NCBI GenBank assembly: GCA_022702485.1
Contig: JAJIYY010000001.1
Coordinates: forward strand, 2,108,001-2,172,000
DNA length: 64,000 nt
Direction of reading: 5' to 3'
DNA from: Simplicillium sp. C3G150-2
Lineage: Eukaryota; Ascomycota; Sordariomycetes; Hypocreales; Cordycipitaceae
Positions within the stretch are counted from its first letter, which is position 1. The number at the start of each line of letters is the position of its first letter. Under the pieces are notes generated by a model, which was not told where the DNA came from, ran no database searches, and saw nothing but the letters and a program-made list of their open reading frames with translations. This document shows, in pieces, positions 1-10,340 of the stretch. The translations under genes were made by a program, and so were the position numbers.

Positions 1-538
1 TTAATCTGCTTATTACTGGGAGTACGGGCGCATCACAACCGCGAAGCTTTCGATGCGCCTGCTCGAGAGCCGCGTTCGTAGGCGCGTCGTCCCAAACAGC
101 GATGGCTGCTGTTCCTCCAGGCTTGAGTGTACGATGAATCTCCTTTACAGCTGCAACGGTGTCCGGGACACTTGCGAAAACAAATGCCGTAACAGAGTGG
201 GAAAACTTGTCGTCGGAAAAGGTAAGATTTTGAGCATCCATGCCCTCCACCTTAATCGACCACGAAGGATCTATGCCTGCTGTGGCCTGCGCAGCAAGTG
301 TAGGGCTGATATCTGTCGCGTAAATTTGGATACCCGCGGGAGGGTTTGTCGCTATTATTCCTCGAGTCACAGCACCAGAGCCACAGCCGTTGTCGTGGAC
401 AACTGAATCGGCATGAAATGTAGGTAGATCGTGGGCAATAAGGCTGTTAGCCACGAATTTAGTGACATCGCTGTCGAGTTCTCGAAAAAGAGACTCATCA
501 ATCTTGACAGCTTGCTTCGGAATAAAACGCGTGGACAT
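1..538 (-). CDS. SAM-dependent methyltransferase, class I (partial, C-terminus off window)
   Basis: The ATG is at 538 and the frame stays open to base 1, giving about 179 codons; the C-terminus lies outside the window. The protein has the class I methyltransferase layout. Motif I, the glycine-rich loop that binds S-adenosylmethionine, is seen as VHDNGCGSGAVT. It is followed by an acidic strand (YATDISP), an aspartate-containing segment (VEGMDAQNLTF) and the LKPGGTAAIAVW strand typical of the UbiE/COQ5-like Methyltransf_11/25 group. No signal peptide is visible, so it is probably cytosolic. The substrate cannot be told from sequence. Small methyltransferases of this kind often act in fungal secondary metabolism, but no biosynthetic backbone gene is visible beside it. 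Confidence 0.8.
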   Translation of the reverse strand, partial: MSTRFIPKQAVKIDESLFRELDSDVTKFVANSLIAHDLPTFHADSVVHDNGCGSGAVTRGIIATNPPAGIQIYATDISPTLAAQATAGIDPSWSIKVEGMDAQNLTFSDDKFSHSVTAFVFASVPDTVAAVKEIHRTLKPGGTAAIAVWDDAPTNAALEQAHRKLRGCDAPVLPVISRL

Positions 539-727
539 TGTGAGGTGGCCAGAAGGGAGAGAAAAGCGTCTGACAAAGTGAGGGATGAAAACAGAAGACG
601 CGCACAGTGGCAAAGGGTACAAGTAAAGGTTTCTATTTAAATAGCCTTTCTTGGTGCTACAGAACAGGTGGTTTGACTAAAACCGTTATCCCTTTTCAGA
701 TGTTAAACGAGCAACAAGGCTCGTTCA

Positions 728-1530
728 ATGCCTGAAACAAGTCAAGGCGACCCGCACCACTCCGGGGTCGCTCGGTTCGACGTGCCGCCAGCGTCCGTCA
801 CTAATACCAAAGGCTACTTTCGCAACACAGCCATACGCCAGACCTTTCACCTGACGCTGCCAACTGCTAAGTTGCGGGTTGGATTCTCTAACGAGTTCGG
901 TAGATCGCCGCTGGAGATTTCTGCGTCAGCTGCCGCTCTGACGTCGCTTGACAGGAGGAAGCGCTGACATTGATGCTTCTAGTGTGCATGCACTCACCTT
1001 TACTGGAAAAGCTGCTGTCACTATCCCTGCTGGTAGCTCTATTATTTCTAATGCTTTCAATTTGTCTACCGCAGTTGGTCAGGAGCTCACGGTTTCGCTG
1101 TACCTTGCAAAGGGCCAAACTGGGAACAACACTACCGCACAAGACAAATCGCATGCCAGCACTTCTCTTGGACCGGGAGATCAGACATCTGAAGCTACCA
1201 TACGAAATGGCAACTCAGCGCCACACTGGTACTATGTAACAGAAATTCAGGGACAGGAGCCTAGCAGCGCATCATCCCTTATCTGCGTCGGCGACGGCAT
1301 CACTGATGGCACGGGATCGGACATGAATGGCAACAACCGCTGGACAGACGATTTGTTTCGACGTATGCAGAACAACCTTGCTACCAAGGATGTGGTGGTG
1401 CTGAATGCGGGAATCGGTGACAACCATCTAGTTACCCAGGCGGCATTGCTGGGGCTCTGTCCGCTTACAGATGTACAACACACTTGCGTAGAAATTTGCC
1501 TAGTGCTTAGACAACATGCAACTACACAAT
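728..1530 (+). pseudogene. Decayed SGNH/GDSL hydrolase (esterase-like) pseudogene
   Basis: An ATG at 728 opens a frame resembling the N-terminal half of secreted fungal SGNH hydrolases. The reading frame shifts by one base near 940-955, and similarity resumes in the next frame at TGGSADIDASS. Block I, normally GDSITDG, reads GDGITDG, so the nucleophile serine is replaced by glycine. The following block reads GIGDNHL where the family usually has GIGGNRL. Similarity fades soon after and the frame ends near 1565, before the expected C-terminal Asp-His catalytic block. The frameshift, lost nucleophile and truncation together indicate a dead gene. No signal peptide is visible at its present start, so the 5' end may also be lost. 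Confidence 0.75.
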
Positions 1531-1711
1531 GTTGTATTCTCAACCCCCATAAATACACATCTTAGTTCTGCGGACACATTGCCTGAATATGTACATTCTC
1601 ATTGGTTGGCTATATATGTATATATTTATGTACGAGGTTTTGCTCTCTGGATGACAGCTTTTGTATCTACAAAGACCGAACAGCTTCACATTTTGGCAAT
1701 CCCGTGGTGAC

Positions 1712-2848
1712 TTAAGCAGTGATGAGAGTGAGACCAAAGGTCTGCAGAATCTCGTTGACGGGCTGGTAGTAGGTGGTTCCTCCTCTCGTGCAGTCACCGT
1801 TGCCACCAGAAGTGACACCCTGAGCTTGAGAGCCAGTGTACCAAGAACCTCCAGAGTCTCCTCCCTCGGCGCAAACATTAGTCCTTGTAAGGCCAGTAAC
1901 AGTGCCCTCAGCGTAGTTAACAGTGGCACCCTTGGACTGAATGCTACCACAGTGAACACCGGTGGTAGAACCGGAGCGGCAGATGCTGCTTCCGACAGCG
2001 GACTCACTGCTGCCAGAGATGCGCTGGTTAGCACCACCGTAGCCATCGACTTGAGCCGTGAGAGTGGTTCCGCTGACGGTCCTGACGAAGCTCATGTCGG
2101 CGCTTCCAGGGAAAACGGACCGGGAGAAAGATCCAAGACTCTGTCCCTGAGGAGAGGTGACAGAATCGCCAGGTTGACCGCAGTGTCCGGCGGAGACGAA
2201 ACCACCGTTGACGGAGAAGCCGATGGAGCAGCGAAACTGGTTGTTAATGTAGTATGCATCACCTCCGACAACTGTATAGCTGGTGGTGGGCATCTCGGCG
2301 ACAGTGCGGACTTCGTACTCAGAAGCAGAGAGACCGGCTTCCTTAGCGAGCTCGTGGGCCTTGGCGGTGCTCTTATCTAGGGACTCAATGACGAGCTTGT
2401 TGGCAGCGACATCGACGAAGTAAGCGGCGATACCAGTGCTGTGACCAGAGGGAGTGTTGGCAGTCTTGGCCTTGTTGACAAACTTGTCATCAAGGGCCTT
2501 CTTGGCGTCTTGGAGCTTGGACAGGTTGTTGCGGAAGACAATGGGAGTGGCACCAGCAGCAGTAACAGCATCGGCTTGGGCAGGGTCAGTCACTCCGACG
2601 AAGACGTTGTTGGCATCGATCCAACCACCAGCAAAAGAGTTGCCGGCGGCATTTTGAGCCTGCTCGATGACGCTGGTGGCCTGGATGTCGCGGGCAACAC
2701 GAGCGTGAGCCTGCTCAGTGTTGAGACCCAATTCGCGCTTCATGGCCTCCAAGACCTCGGGGTGCAGGTCGTTGGCAGCCTGGGTTGGTGCACCGTAGGC
2801 AACGGGCAACGCAACAGCGAGGAATGAGAGAAGCTTGGTAAGTTCCAT
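1712..2848 (-). CDS. Secreted chymotrypsin-like serine protease, streptogrisin type (S1), CHY1-like
   Basis: Single-exon gene for 378 residues. It has a signal peptide (about 1-19), a pro-region of about 165 residues and a mature domain beginning near residue 190 (TSYTVVGGDAYYI). The catalytic triad is visible: His222 in SAGHCG, Asp251 in GSADMSF and Ser332 in EGGDSGGSW. Six cysteines fall into the three streptogrisin pairs (207/223, 290/300, 326/353). The long pro-domain plus bacterial-type S1 core matches actinomycete streptogrisins C/D and the Metarhizium CHY1 chymotrypsin, a published case of probable bacterial transfer. It should be secreted as a zymogen and digest protein outside the cell. 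A strong TATA box lies about 100 bp upstream. The gene has no introns. Confidence 0.93.
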   Translation of the reverse strand: MELTKLLSFLAVALPVAYGAPTQAANDLHPEVLEAMKRELGLNTEQAHARVARDIQATSVIEQAQNAAGNSFAGGWIDANNVFVGVTDPAQADAVTAAGATPIVFRNNLSKLQDAKKALDDKFVNKAKTANTPSGHSTGIAAYFVDVAANKLVIESLDKSTAKAHELAKEAGLSASEYEVRTVAEMPTTSYTVVGGDAYYINNQFRCSIGFSVNGGFVSAGHCGQPGDSVTSPQGQSLGSFSRSVFPGSADMSFVRTVSGTTLTAQVDGYGGANQRISGSSESAVGSSICRSGSTTGVHCGSIQSKGATVNYAEGTVTGLTRTNVCAEGGDSGGSWYTGSQAQGVTSGGNGDCTRGGTTYYQPVNEILQTFGLTLITA

Positions 2849-5077
2849 ATTGAAAGAAACACGAGGTTGCTTTGAGAAAGAGGTCTTTGTAGTGAAGAGG
2901 ATGAGCTTGAAGTGATGAAAGCTTTCTGTGAACTCGTGCGGATGAGGGGATATATATACTTATTGGAGTATATGGTATATGCTGGTCCTCAGTTTCCAGC
3001 ATTACGTTTCATTGGACTTTTCTACAATTTTCAGTGCGAAGGTGGATGACATGGTTCTGCAGCGCACCAGCCTAAATCGATCGCACACTCAGTGATCGTC
3101 CGACTGCCTAATCGGGGTAACGCCAGGTTCATTGCTCCAGCCTATGATATAGCGTATAAGCATTATAGAAAGCCATGTTCAGTTTTCTCCTTCCTCATAT
3201 GTCCCATGTTCCGTCCGACAGATGATTGCAGGGTTGATTCACCTTGGCAGAACCACCAGGAATGAGCATCTCAACAAGCGACCACCCCCACGATTTTACA
3301 CAATAGGCGGCATACTTAAAAACTAACCTTGATCGACAACTATGCAGTGGCGCGATGTGACATTCCCGATTAGGAAGGAGACGAAGAACAAGAGATGAAG
3401 GTTATATTGTAGTGTTCCTATAGATAGGTAGTGGAAGAGGACTTTTGGTCCGCATGATGCGCCACAAACTACAGCTCCCGCACCCATTTGTGTTTCAAAG
3501 TCTGTCCAGCCAGGTCTAGAACCTGGGTTGATGACGATCTCCTCAAAAAACATGGGGTATACCCTGATTGGTGCTTCTGTCTAGTTGGGGACACCCTGCT
3601 TGACTTTATATCCTATCGGGAATATCCTGGCTGTCTTCACATAGCTTCAACCCATCGACCCGCCGAATCGGGAAGGTAGACTTAGATTGGTGTCAGTACC
3701 GATGTACAATTGCCGACTGACAAGTACCGCAATGTCACAAGTTACTAGGGTGACAGGCCGTTTGTTGTCTACATCAAAGACATATATCTCCGACCGGGGA
3801 ACGTGCTTCCCAATTAGGCATGAGAAATGTCAAACAATAAACGACGTCTGGGGCCATTTGAGCCAACCATCTCAACCTATTGCTTTTATCCATCCCACCT
3901 CCCGTTCTAAATATCTTGGCACTTTCCAAAAAATCTCTTCAGCTCCGAGGCATGTTGTGTTCGGCGAGCTTCCTCAGCCGTAGTGTTTCTTGGTCCTTTT
4001 GGATAGCTATGTTGCTCCTCCGTTCCGTCCGAACCTCGTCATCCTGTCGCGGGGGCAGGACGGTGGCTGAAACACAAATTAAGCACGACGAACGACAAAT
4101 AATAGCAGCTGCTGGAAGAATTGAATGCCGGAAAAATAGAGTGATAAAATAGTTTCGGTAAATATTTGTGCAGCTACCTAACTAAGTACGGTGGCTGAAT
4201 CTTACCCCCGAAAGCCGGATTAATGATGTGAGCAGAGGCCTCCACGCGGCAGTAGTGGAACGCCGCAGAAGAACAATTGGCGCTGGTAATGAGAATGAGA
4301 TTAAATAACAAAGCGACTTGATCAGCAAATAGTTCATGGGTAAGAGCCAGCAGTGAGCGATAAGGTCGTGGCTGTATTGATCTGTTGATGAACCAGACGA
4401 TGTGGCTGCGGTCGGTTCGTTACTTTCCCCGCGAGTTCCTGGCTATGCCCATGTGGTCCTGTAACAATGTCCCAAAATCTCCACAACCTTGGCGGTTGCG
4501 TGCTTTGTCTACCCCGACCGGGGCAACATACTCCTCACCATCGCAACCTCGCCAAACAAAAGTCCCTCGCCTCTGAAGGTCCTGCCTACCATTCGAAGTG
4601 GATTGTGTGTCACGTTGAAGATAAGCTTAGGGTCCCAGCCTTTGTACCTAAAGTATCTGGATGTACTGCATTTCTGCTGGTATTGTCCCCAGTAAGCAAC
4701 AAGTCTACAATAATCGTTCACGGTTTTCAGTTCAATCCCATCTGAGCTTGCAGTGATTATATGTCTAAATAAGTCGTTGTACATTTGTCACAGATGGTTA
4801 TACACAAAAACAGAGTCTGCCCTTTGCCCCATTTCACTCTCCCTCGACCAGCCGCGGATAAGCACTCTTTTCCTCGGCTTTTCTTGGGGACCACAAGAGT
4901 GAAGCCTGTCGCTAACGACATCTGACCGCCGACTCGTGCTCTTCTTCGTCGGCTGAAATGCCGTTCCGCCTAATTGTCTCTAGGATCCTATTTAGTTTCC
5001 CCGTTTCCGTTCGTAGCCAGTCACAAGATAGAACCTACATTCACGACAGCGCACCGGCTGCCTTTCGTCAGGGCGTA
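2849..5077. other. Intergenic spacer, 2.2 kb
   Basis: Apart from the protease promoter next to 2848, I see no convincing gene. The open frames are short, lack family resemblance and do not extend through plausible introns. Base composition is mixed, with no tandem repeat or transposon ends noticed. Confidence 0.5.
2951..2958 (-). promoter_or_regulatory. TATA box of the chymotrypsin gene
   Basis: An uninterrupted TATATATA lies about 103 bp upstream of the protease ATG at 2848, the usual fungal core-promoter position. A second weaker TATA-like stretch lies near 2968-2980. No other regulatory site was identified. Confidence 0.55.
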
Positions 5078-5410
5078 TTAATAAGGGCCGTCGACGCAGG
5101 CATACGCCGCAGCGCCAATGTTACCCCAGCCCTGGTGATCAACTTTACGGCTACCATGGTCGTTGTCGTTGCAGTGATACTGGCACCCGGCACTTGTGAA
5201 GAGACGGAAGTCATAGGAGCCAGTTGACTTGACAGAAACAAGGTTTCTCTGGAAGAAGCTAGGCAATTGGCAGCAGCCCTCGTAGGGGCAGGTGAAGGTT
5301 TCGCAATGGCCAGTGAAGCCACGACCAGAGCATCCATACACCTTCATGTCAGCCTGGGCTGGAACCAGGGCAAAGGCGGACAGAACGAGGAGAGCGGTGT
5401 TCTTCATCAT
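5078..5410 (-). CDS. Small secreted cysteine-rich protein (8 Cys)
   Basis: Single exon, 110 residues, beginning with two consecutive methionines (ATG at 5410 or 5407). A clear signal peptide ends near ALVPAQA, leaving a mature protein of about 90 residues with eight cysteines, including one CC pair, enough for four disulfides. The pattern VYGCSGRGFTGHC followed by a central RNLVSVKSTGSYDFRLF strand resembles the beta/gamma-crystallin fold found in small secreted fungal proteins. That fold assignment is inference. The role is unknown; it could be cell-wall, effector-like or antimicrobial. A long TATA tract 75-90 bp upstream suggests a strong regulated promoter. Confidence 0.8.
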   Translation of the reverse strand: MMKNTALLVLSAFALVPAQADMKVYGCSGRGFTGHCETFTCPYEGCCQLPSFFQRNLVSVKSTGSYDFRLFTSAGCQYHCNDNDHGSRKVDHQGWGNIGAAAYACVDGPY

Positions 5411-7065
5411 GTTAAGTATTGCTTATCGGTAAGTTAGATAGCAGAAATTATGTGCGGTGATCGAAATACCTGAGGCCGTGCTTTTATATATATATATTTT
5501 TTTTCCCCATGATCTGGGAGACTACTTAGGTAAGTGAATAAGACCAGGCAAAGAGCCTTATGAGCCTTGGCAGGACCTTCAGCTTCTCAGCTCGTTCTTA
5601 TTACCTACTCCACCTGGAGGAGACACACTGAATTGGAATAGCTGTTTTGAGCCAGCGAATGTTTGAAAGCGTCGTATTGCAAACCTTACTGTGCAAAATT
5701 GCATGCTATCTTGAAGTTGGAGCTACTCATCTTATGCTTAATTTTGAACAGTTCTTGTCGCATCGCCGGATCTCCAACCTGAAGCATCTGTGAGATGACC
5801 GATGGTGCAGCGTTAGTGTCCTCGCCGGGGACCTGGGGCCGGGTCTAACTCAGGGCCCTACAGAAATTAGTTCAGCCAACCCCACTGAAGATTTTGGGGG
5901 CTCTTGGGGGCTGTGTCCTTTAAATTGGCTCTACTGGTCAGTGCTGGAGATTAAATTGGTGACGATCTGCGTGCTGAGAGTACGCGAGGTGGCGGAGTTG
6001 GAAGGCTTGGTTCCAGCTAAGGCGCAAATTGCAATTCCAGTTGCCAGCTGAAGCAAATCGTTTCTCTGGAAGGAAGTAGCGCTATGAAACAAGGAGCGAA
6101 AAACTCAGCTCTTGCGAGGTGCCGCATACGTGATGCAGACGGTCGGGCATCTTCTCGGCCTACCCTGAATCTGTTGACGTTCACTAAAATACAACAACGC
6201 AGCAATACATCGTATGAACACCGGCGTAATTAATCCTGTGAGAAGAACAAGCAAAAGCACATAAAGTCCTTACCAATTTTCTCGTTCCCGATATTAAATC
6301 CGTGACTGGTGGTGTGATTTCATTAACGGGGTTTCTCAATTCAGCTTCGACTCTGACTAAGTTCGGCAACGTAGTAGTGCACTTTGCGGCACCTAGCCAC
6401 CAACAGTATTGGGATTTATATATATGTTGGCTTGCGACATGCTCCATTTTGCGACAAGGCGTGTTGCAACAAATGTACAATTACAGCACGTTGATCTCCT
6501 TTAAGGATCGCCAAGCACCCGTGTCGATCGCACCCATCATTTGCTTGAGGAACGTGGCGTTAAACGAGCTGTTGCAATACAGATCTCGGGCTGAGACACT
6601 ACAAGATCGGAAATATCGGCCCACGTTCTCAACCCCCAAACTTCGCGGCAGGCTTGATGCTAGTTTTTGTCGCGCCATTATAGGTTTGGAGAAGGTTCTT
6701 CGCGATAACTTCCATCTTGTATGTTTTGTCCACCACTCTGGGAACGGTGCTCGTTCGAAGCCTCGTTCAGCTCCTCGTACCCGTTCAATTGCGGCTCCGG
6801 CTTACATGACCTGTTTGCTGCGTTAACGCAATAAGCTACATAAACGGGATAGTTGGCGGCCACGTCTGCAATCACGTGGGAGGGTTTGCGAGTGAATGAG
6901 TTCTATAAATTACCTGAAGGTGCTCCCCAGTCGCCTTGAGCTAATGAGAGTTTACAACATCGTTCGTTGCTCAGTTTCTCAAGCCCAAGTTATCTTACTG
7001 AAGCCATTCGGCAGCTGAAAAATCATACTCTTCAGCAGTAATCAAACATATACTGTTCATTCATA
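5411..7065. other. Intergenic spacer, 1.65 kb
   Basis: It separates the divergent promoters of the 8-Cys protein (minus) and the DUF7907-like protein (plus). G-runs occur at 5896-5920. An open frame of 174 codons at 6302-6826 on the plus strand shows no domain, signal peptide or codon pattern that I trust. Confidence 0.45.
5484..5497 (-). promoter_or_regulatory. TATA tract of the small secreted protein gene
   Basis: Seven TA steps (TATATATATATATA) followed by a homopolymer A run on the minus strand lie 75-90 bp upstream of the ATG of the 110-residue secreted protein. Confidence 0.5.
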
Positions 7066-7698
7066 ATGCTCTCTTCAGTACTGTCTACTCTCGCCATCTT
7101 GGCGACAGCCCGCGCCGCCAGCACCGGACCACTATCCACGTCAAAGTCCTTCAAGCTTATTGTCCGCTCCGAATACTCCGGAAGTGACCTCAACCCCCCA
7201 ATTGACAACTCTGTAGTATCCAGTGATAATGGATACTTGAGCCTGAGTCCTCAGGGCACAGAGACGCTTTGGTCGTTGGATGGTGTCAACGGCCAAATTG
7301 TGGCGGATAGTCCTGACAGCCCGCACATCTATCTGAATGGAGACTTCCCATTTCCGACAGTTTTGGTATCCAATGACAACAGCCCGAGTCACTTCTACTT
7401 CTCATCAGACAGATCTGGAGTATCATATCTCGATCCTCAGCACTTTGCCGCATGCAGAACGGACAGCAATGAGCTGCGCATTATCCACGCCTCAGATGCT
7501 GTAGGCAGTATTCCTTATCCTTACAACTGCACTCCCGTTCGCATTCTACCCCAGTGCGCTGAAGATAGCAATGCTCCTAGCAGCGCACAGCCAGTGAGAT
7601 GCTACAAAAGCAACGGGGATATTCCCTCACCTCCATACCCTACTGAGGCGCCAAAGACGACGACCACTCAAGCTCAGCCGAGACAAACCAAGAACTAG
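7066..7698 (+). CDS. Secreted DUF7907-like protein
   Basis: Single exon, 210 residues. Residues 1-18 form a signal peptide ending ATARAAS. The body begins SKSFKLIVRSE and ends in a conserved-looking YNCTPVRILPQCA block. This layout, with an opening F-K-L-x-V strand and a closing Cys block ending LPQCA, recalls the DUF7907 family of secreted ascomycete proteins, whose function is not known. The last 30 residues are a low-complexity Pro/Thr tail (PPYPTEAPKTTTTQ), likely an O-glycosylated linker or wall-associated tail. It lies tail to tail with the beta-helix gene on the minus strand, with about 200 bp between the stops. Confidence 0.75.
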   Translation: MLSSVLSTLAILATARAASTGPLSTSKSFKLIVRSEYSGSDLNPPIDNSVVSSDNGYLSLSPQGTETLWSLDGVNGQIVADSPDSPHIYLNGDFPFPTVLVSNDNSPSHFYFSSDRSGVSYLDPQHFAACRTDSNELRIIHASDAVGSIPYPYNCTPVRILPQCAEDSNAPSSAQPVRCYKSNGDIPSPPYPTEAPKTTTTQAQPRQTKN

Positions 7699-7900
7699 GA
7701 GGCTAAAAGATTTCGCTTCAACTTGGACAATGAAGAGTGGCACATAGCTAAAATCTAAAAATCTATAGTCTGCTAAGAGAAATGACAGTAATTATCATTC
7801 ATGTTGTGCTCGTGAGCCTCGATAAAATTGGCACCTTGAAAGTTGCCAGAGACTATCTGGTTTTTTTTTTACTCCACCGAATATTTTACCTCATTTAGAA

Positions 7901-9951
7901 CTATACGGATGTTAAAAGGACATCATCGATATAAAGTGAATCCGCATTTGCCGCAATCCTAAGTGTCCCATTGCATGTCTTGCCTCGTCGAGGGCGCACC
8001 TCTCGGCCATCCAAAAAGGCGCGAGCCTTTTTGTCCGTGCCGGATACGATAATTTCTAGAATATGCCAAATACCATCAGTAATGGAAAGGTCTCCCAAAG
8101 ACACGTCCCAGCGCCCGACTGACACGGTTGAAGCGCTAGGAGTTTTGTCCGAAGTGACCGAGCGGCTGCTCGTAACCATGACTCTCATATCGACGCGAAT
8201 TCCAGATTTATGCGTTTGAAACTGAGTATTAATAGCGCTCCCAGTTTCAATCTTCAGAGACTTTCCCAAATTGCCGGAAGGATCCTGCCCAATTGAAACC
8301 GATCCTTGCGCTTGCCAGGGTGACAATTGAGAATCATCGAACAAGCTGACAAGCTGAGGCGCCTCAACAACCGGGCCGTTGTAGAAGCCAATGTTGTGGT
8401 TACCGGGAACTGGGTTGGAGAAGAAATCAACAGTTGCAGTGTCATTGATATTTGCGGCGGAACGATACGCAGGAGAGCCAGTCAATAGCTTGTACGCTTG
8501 AGGGTCGCGCAGCCCAGCTGCAGCTAGCTGGGGATCTTCAGTAAGAGTGCCCTTTGCCGCATCGTGTTGTTGAATCCCATGCAGAATGTTGGAAGTAATG
8601 TTGAATTTTGGATCATCCAGCTGCCATGTTACGTTACCAGACCCAGACTTGCTGACGACATTGTTTGCAAATAAAACATCAAAGCTGTGTCCTTTGGGGC
8701 CGAGTACCATGAGAGACGAAATGCCGTCGCCGATGAAAATCGTGTTCTTGTAGATTTGACCACCGACCAGATCTCCAGGGCAGATTTGAAAAACCCTCGC
8801 GCGATCGTTTATCGATAGATTGTAGCGAATTGTGAAATTGGTCGTCGGCTTGTCGTAAGGGCAGAGTAAGAAGAAGCCGCCCTCGTTGTCGTGCGAAACG
8901 TTGTACTCAAATACCGTGCCAGATGTAGAATGATCGACATCATAAGACATGCCTAAATTACAAAGAAATATCAATTCAGTGCTGGTCCATTGAGTCCAAG
9001 AGGTGTCGTCTTTCGTGTCTTACCGTCGTTGGTGGTCTTGCCACCCGAGACGTCGTTGTGATGGAAGTGACTGCGGTCACTGTTGGCTGTCCAAATGCCA
9101 GCATTATTTCCTCCAGCGTTGACATGAAACCCGTTGACGCGATTGTAAGAAACGTCGGCAGCAATGTTGCCGGTTATAACAATGCCGTCTCCGCCAATCT
9201 GGGACAATTCATTCCGTCGAATTACCAGCCCAGTTGATGGCGCCCAAGGTTGAGTGCACAGCGTAAACCAGAACTTCGCCAAAGCTGGTCTTTGGCACCA
9301 GTTACTCCAGGTGTAGATTCCCTGGCGACCGACGGACTCGATGACATTGTTCTCAATAAGGACATCTTGGAAGCTGGTCACGACTGTATTTCCCGCTGCT
9401 TCGAGCACAATTCCTCCAGATGCATTGGCATATTTTCCAACCGGAAGGTGATTATTACTTGTCGAGGGCATATAACCCTCCACATTGTGGATGTGCAGTC
9501 TGCGCAGGGTGATGTTGCGGACTATGCCGGCGTCTACAGCGTAGACATACAAGCCCCGCCGAGCCGTAGTGTTGTCGCCAGTATTTGTGATGTCAAGATC
9601 TTGCACAAGTATGTGCGAAGTGCCATTCAACAGAACGCTACTTAGCTCTTCCGCTTGTGCTTGAATGTGTGGCTTTGGTAAGTTGTCATGGCCGTATGCT
9701 TGAACAGTGATTGGCTGTGTAGGAGTGCCGCTGCCACTGAGCTTTAGTGCTTGGGAAAAGCTGCTGCCGCGTTTGAATAGAATATTGTCTCCTGGCTCCA
9801 GAGATAAATCTCTTATGGCTTCAAGAGTTTTAAAAGGAGACGACAGTGTTCCATTACCATTCTTGGCTGCTGTGCTGTCAAAATGGTAGCTTTTGGCTGT
9901 TGCTTCCTGTAAGCACGAGACAAACAACGAGAACAAAACGGCCAATTTCAT
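7901..9951 (-). CDS. Secreted right-handed parallel beta-helix protein (pectate-lyase-like fold)
   Basis: Two exons, 9951-9024 and 8952-7901, joined across a 71-bp intron (GTAAGA...TTTAG) to give 659 residues. The ATG at 9951 starts MKLAVLFSLF, a clean signal peptide; the longer open frame upstream has no ATG. From residue 30 to about 420 the protein is built of short repeated turns rich in N, G, I and V (for example ILVQDLDITNTGDN, DVLIENNVIESVG, DGIVITGNIAADVSYN), the pattern of a right-handed beta-helix as in pectate lyases and poly-uronate lyases or epimerases. The last 230 residues look like a jelly-roll carbohydrate-binding module. The intron sits inside the helix repeats. Likely acts on extracellular polysaccharide; substrate unknown. 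Confidence 0.82.
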
Positions 9952-10340
9952 CTTGAATAGCAGCAAATGAACGTGCTGCTGATGATATCTTTTGGGAAAA
10001 CGAGGGACTGGATGTCTGTCCTCAACGCCAGATTAACGTTGCCTTGCAACATTGTTCATGGCCTGCTATGATGTCACAATAAATTGGCACTGTGCGGACG
10101 AGCGCAATTGTTCCAGCATATTGCGGAAGTACTAAAGTGTGGTTAGCAGCGGGAATGCTGGACCGTCGGATAATACAGCCCAGATCGAGTACCCATTGCC
10201 AAAATTGGAAGGTCATTTATATGTTGAGCACATCATGCAACGTTTCAATTCCGGTGGAAAAAAAGAACGTATTGATTGGATTGCAGTCAAAATCAACTTG
10301 ATATCTTGAACGAAGGAAAATACAGTAGCCTGCACAAGTC
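9952..10340. other. Spacer between the beta-helix and Ppo genes
   Basis: It holds the beta-helix promoter and the Ppo 3' region; both genes are on the minus strand. No additional gene or repeat is seen. Confidence 0.5.

Noticed and set aside
4385..4784. Overlapping open frames on both strands of 63-92 codons
   Set aside because: No coding signature, no splice-linked exons and no similarity to a known family.
6302..6826. 174-codon plus-strand open frame
   Set aside because: No signal peptide, domain, compositional support or splice partners; overlaps open frames on the other strand.
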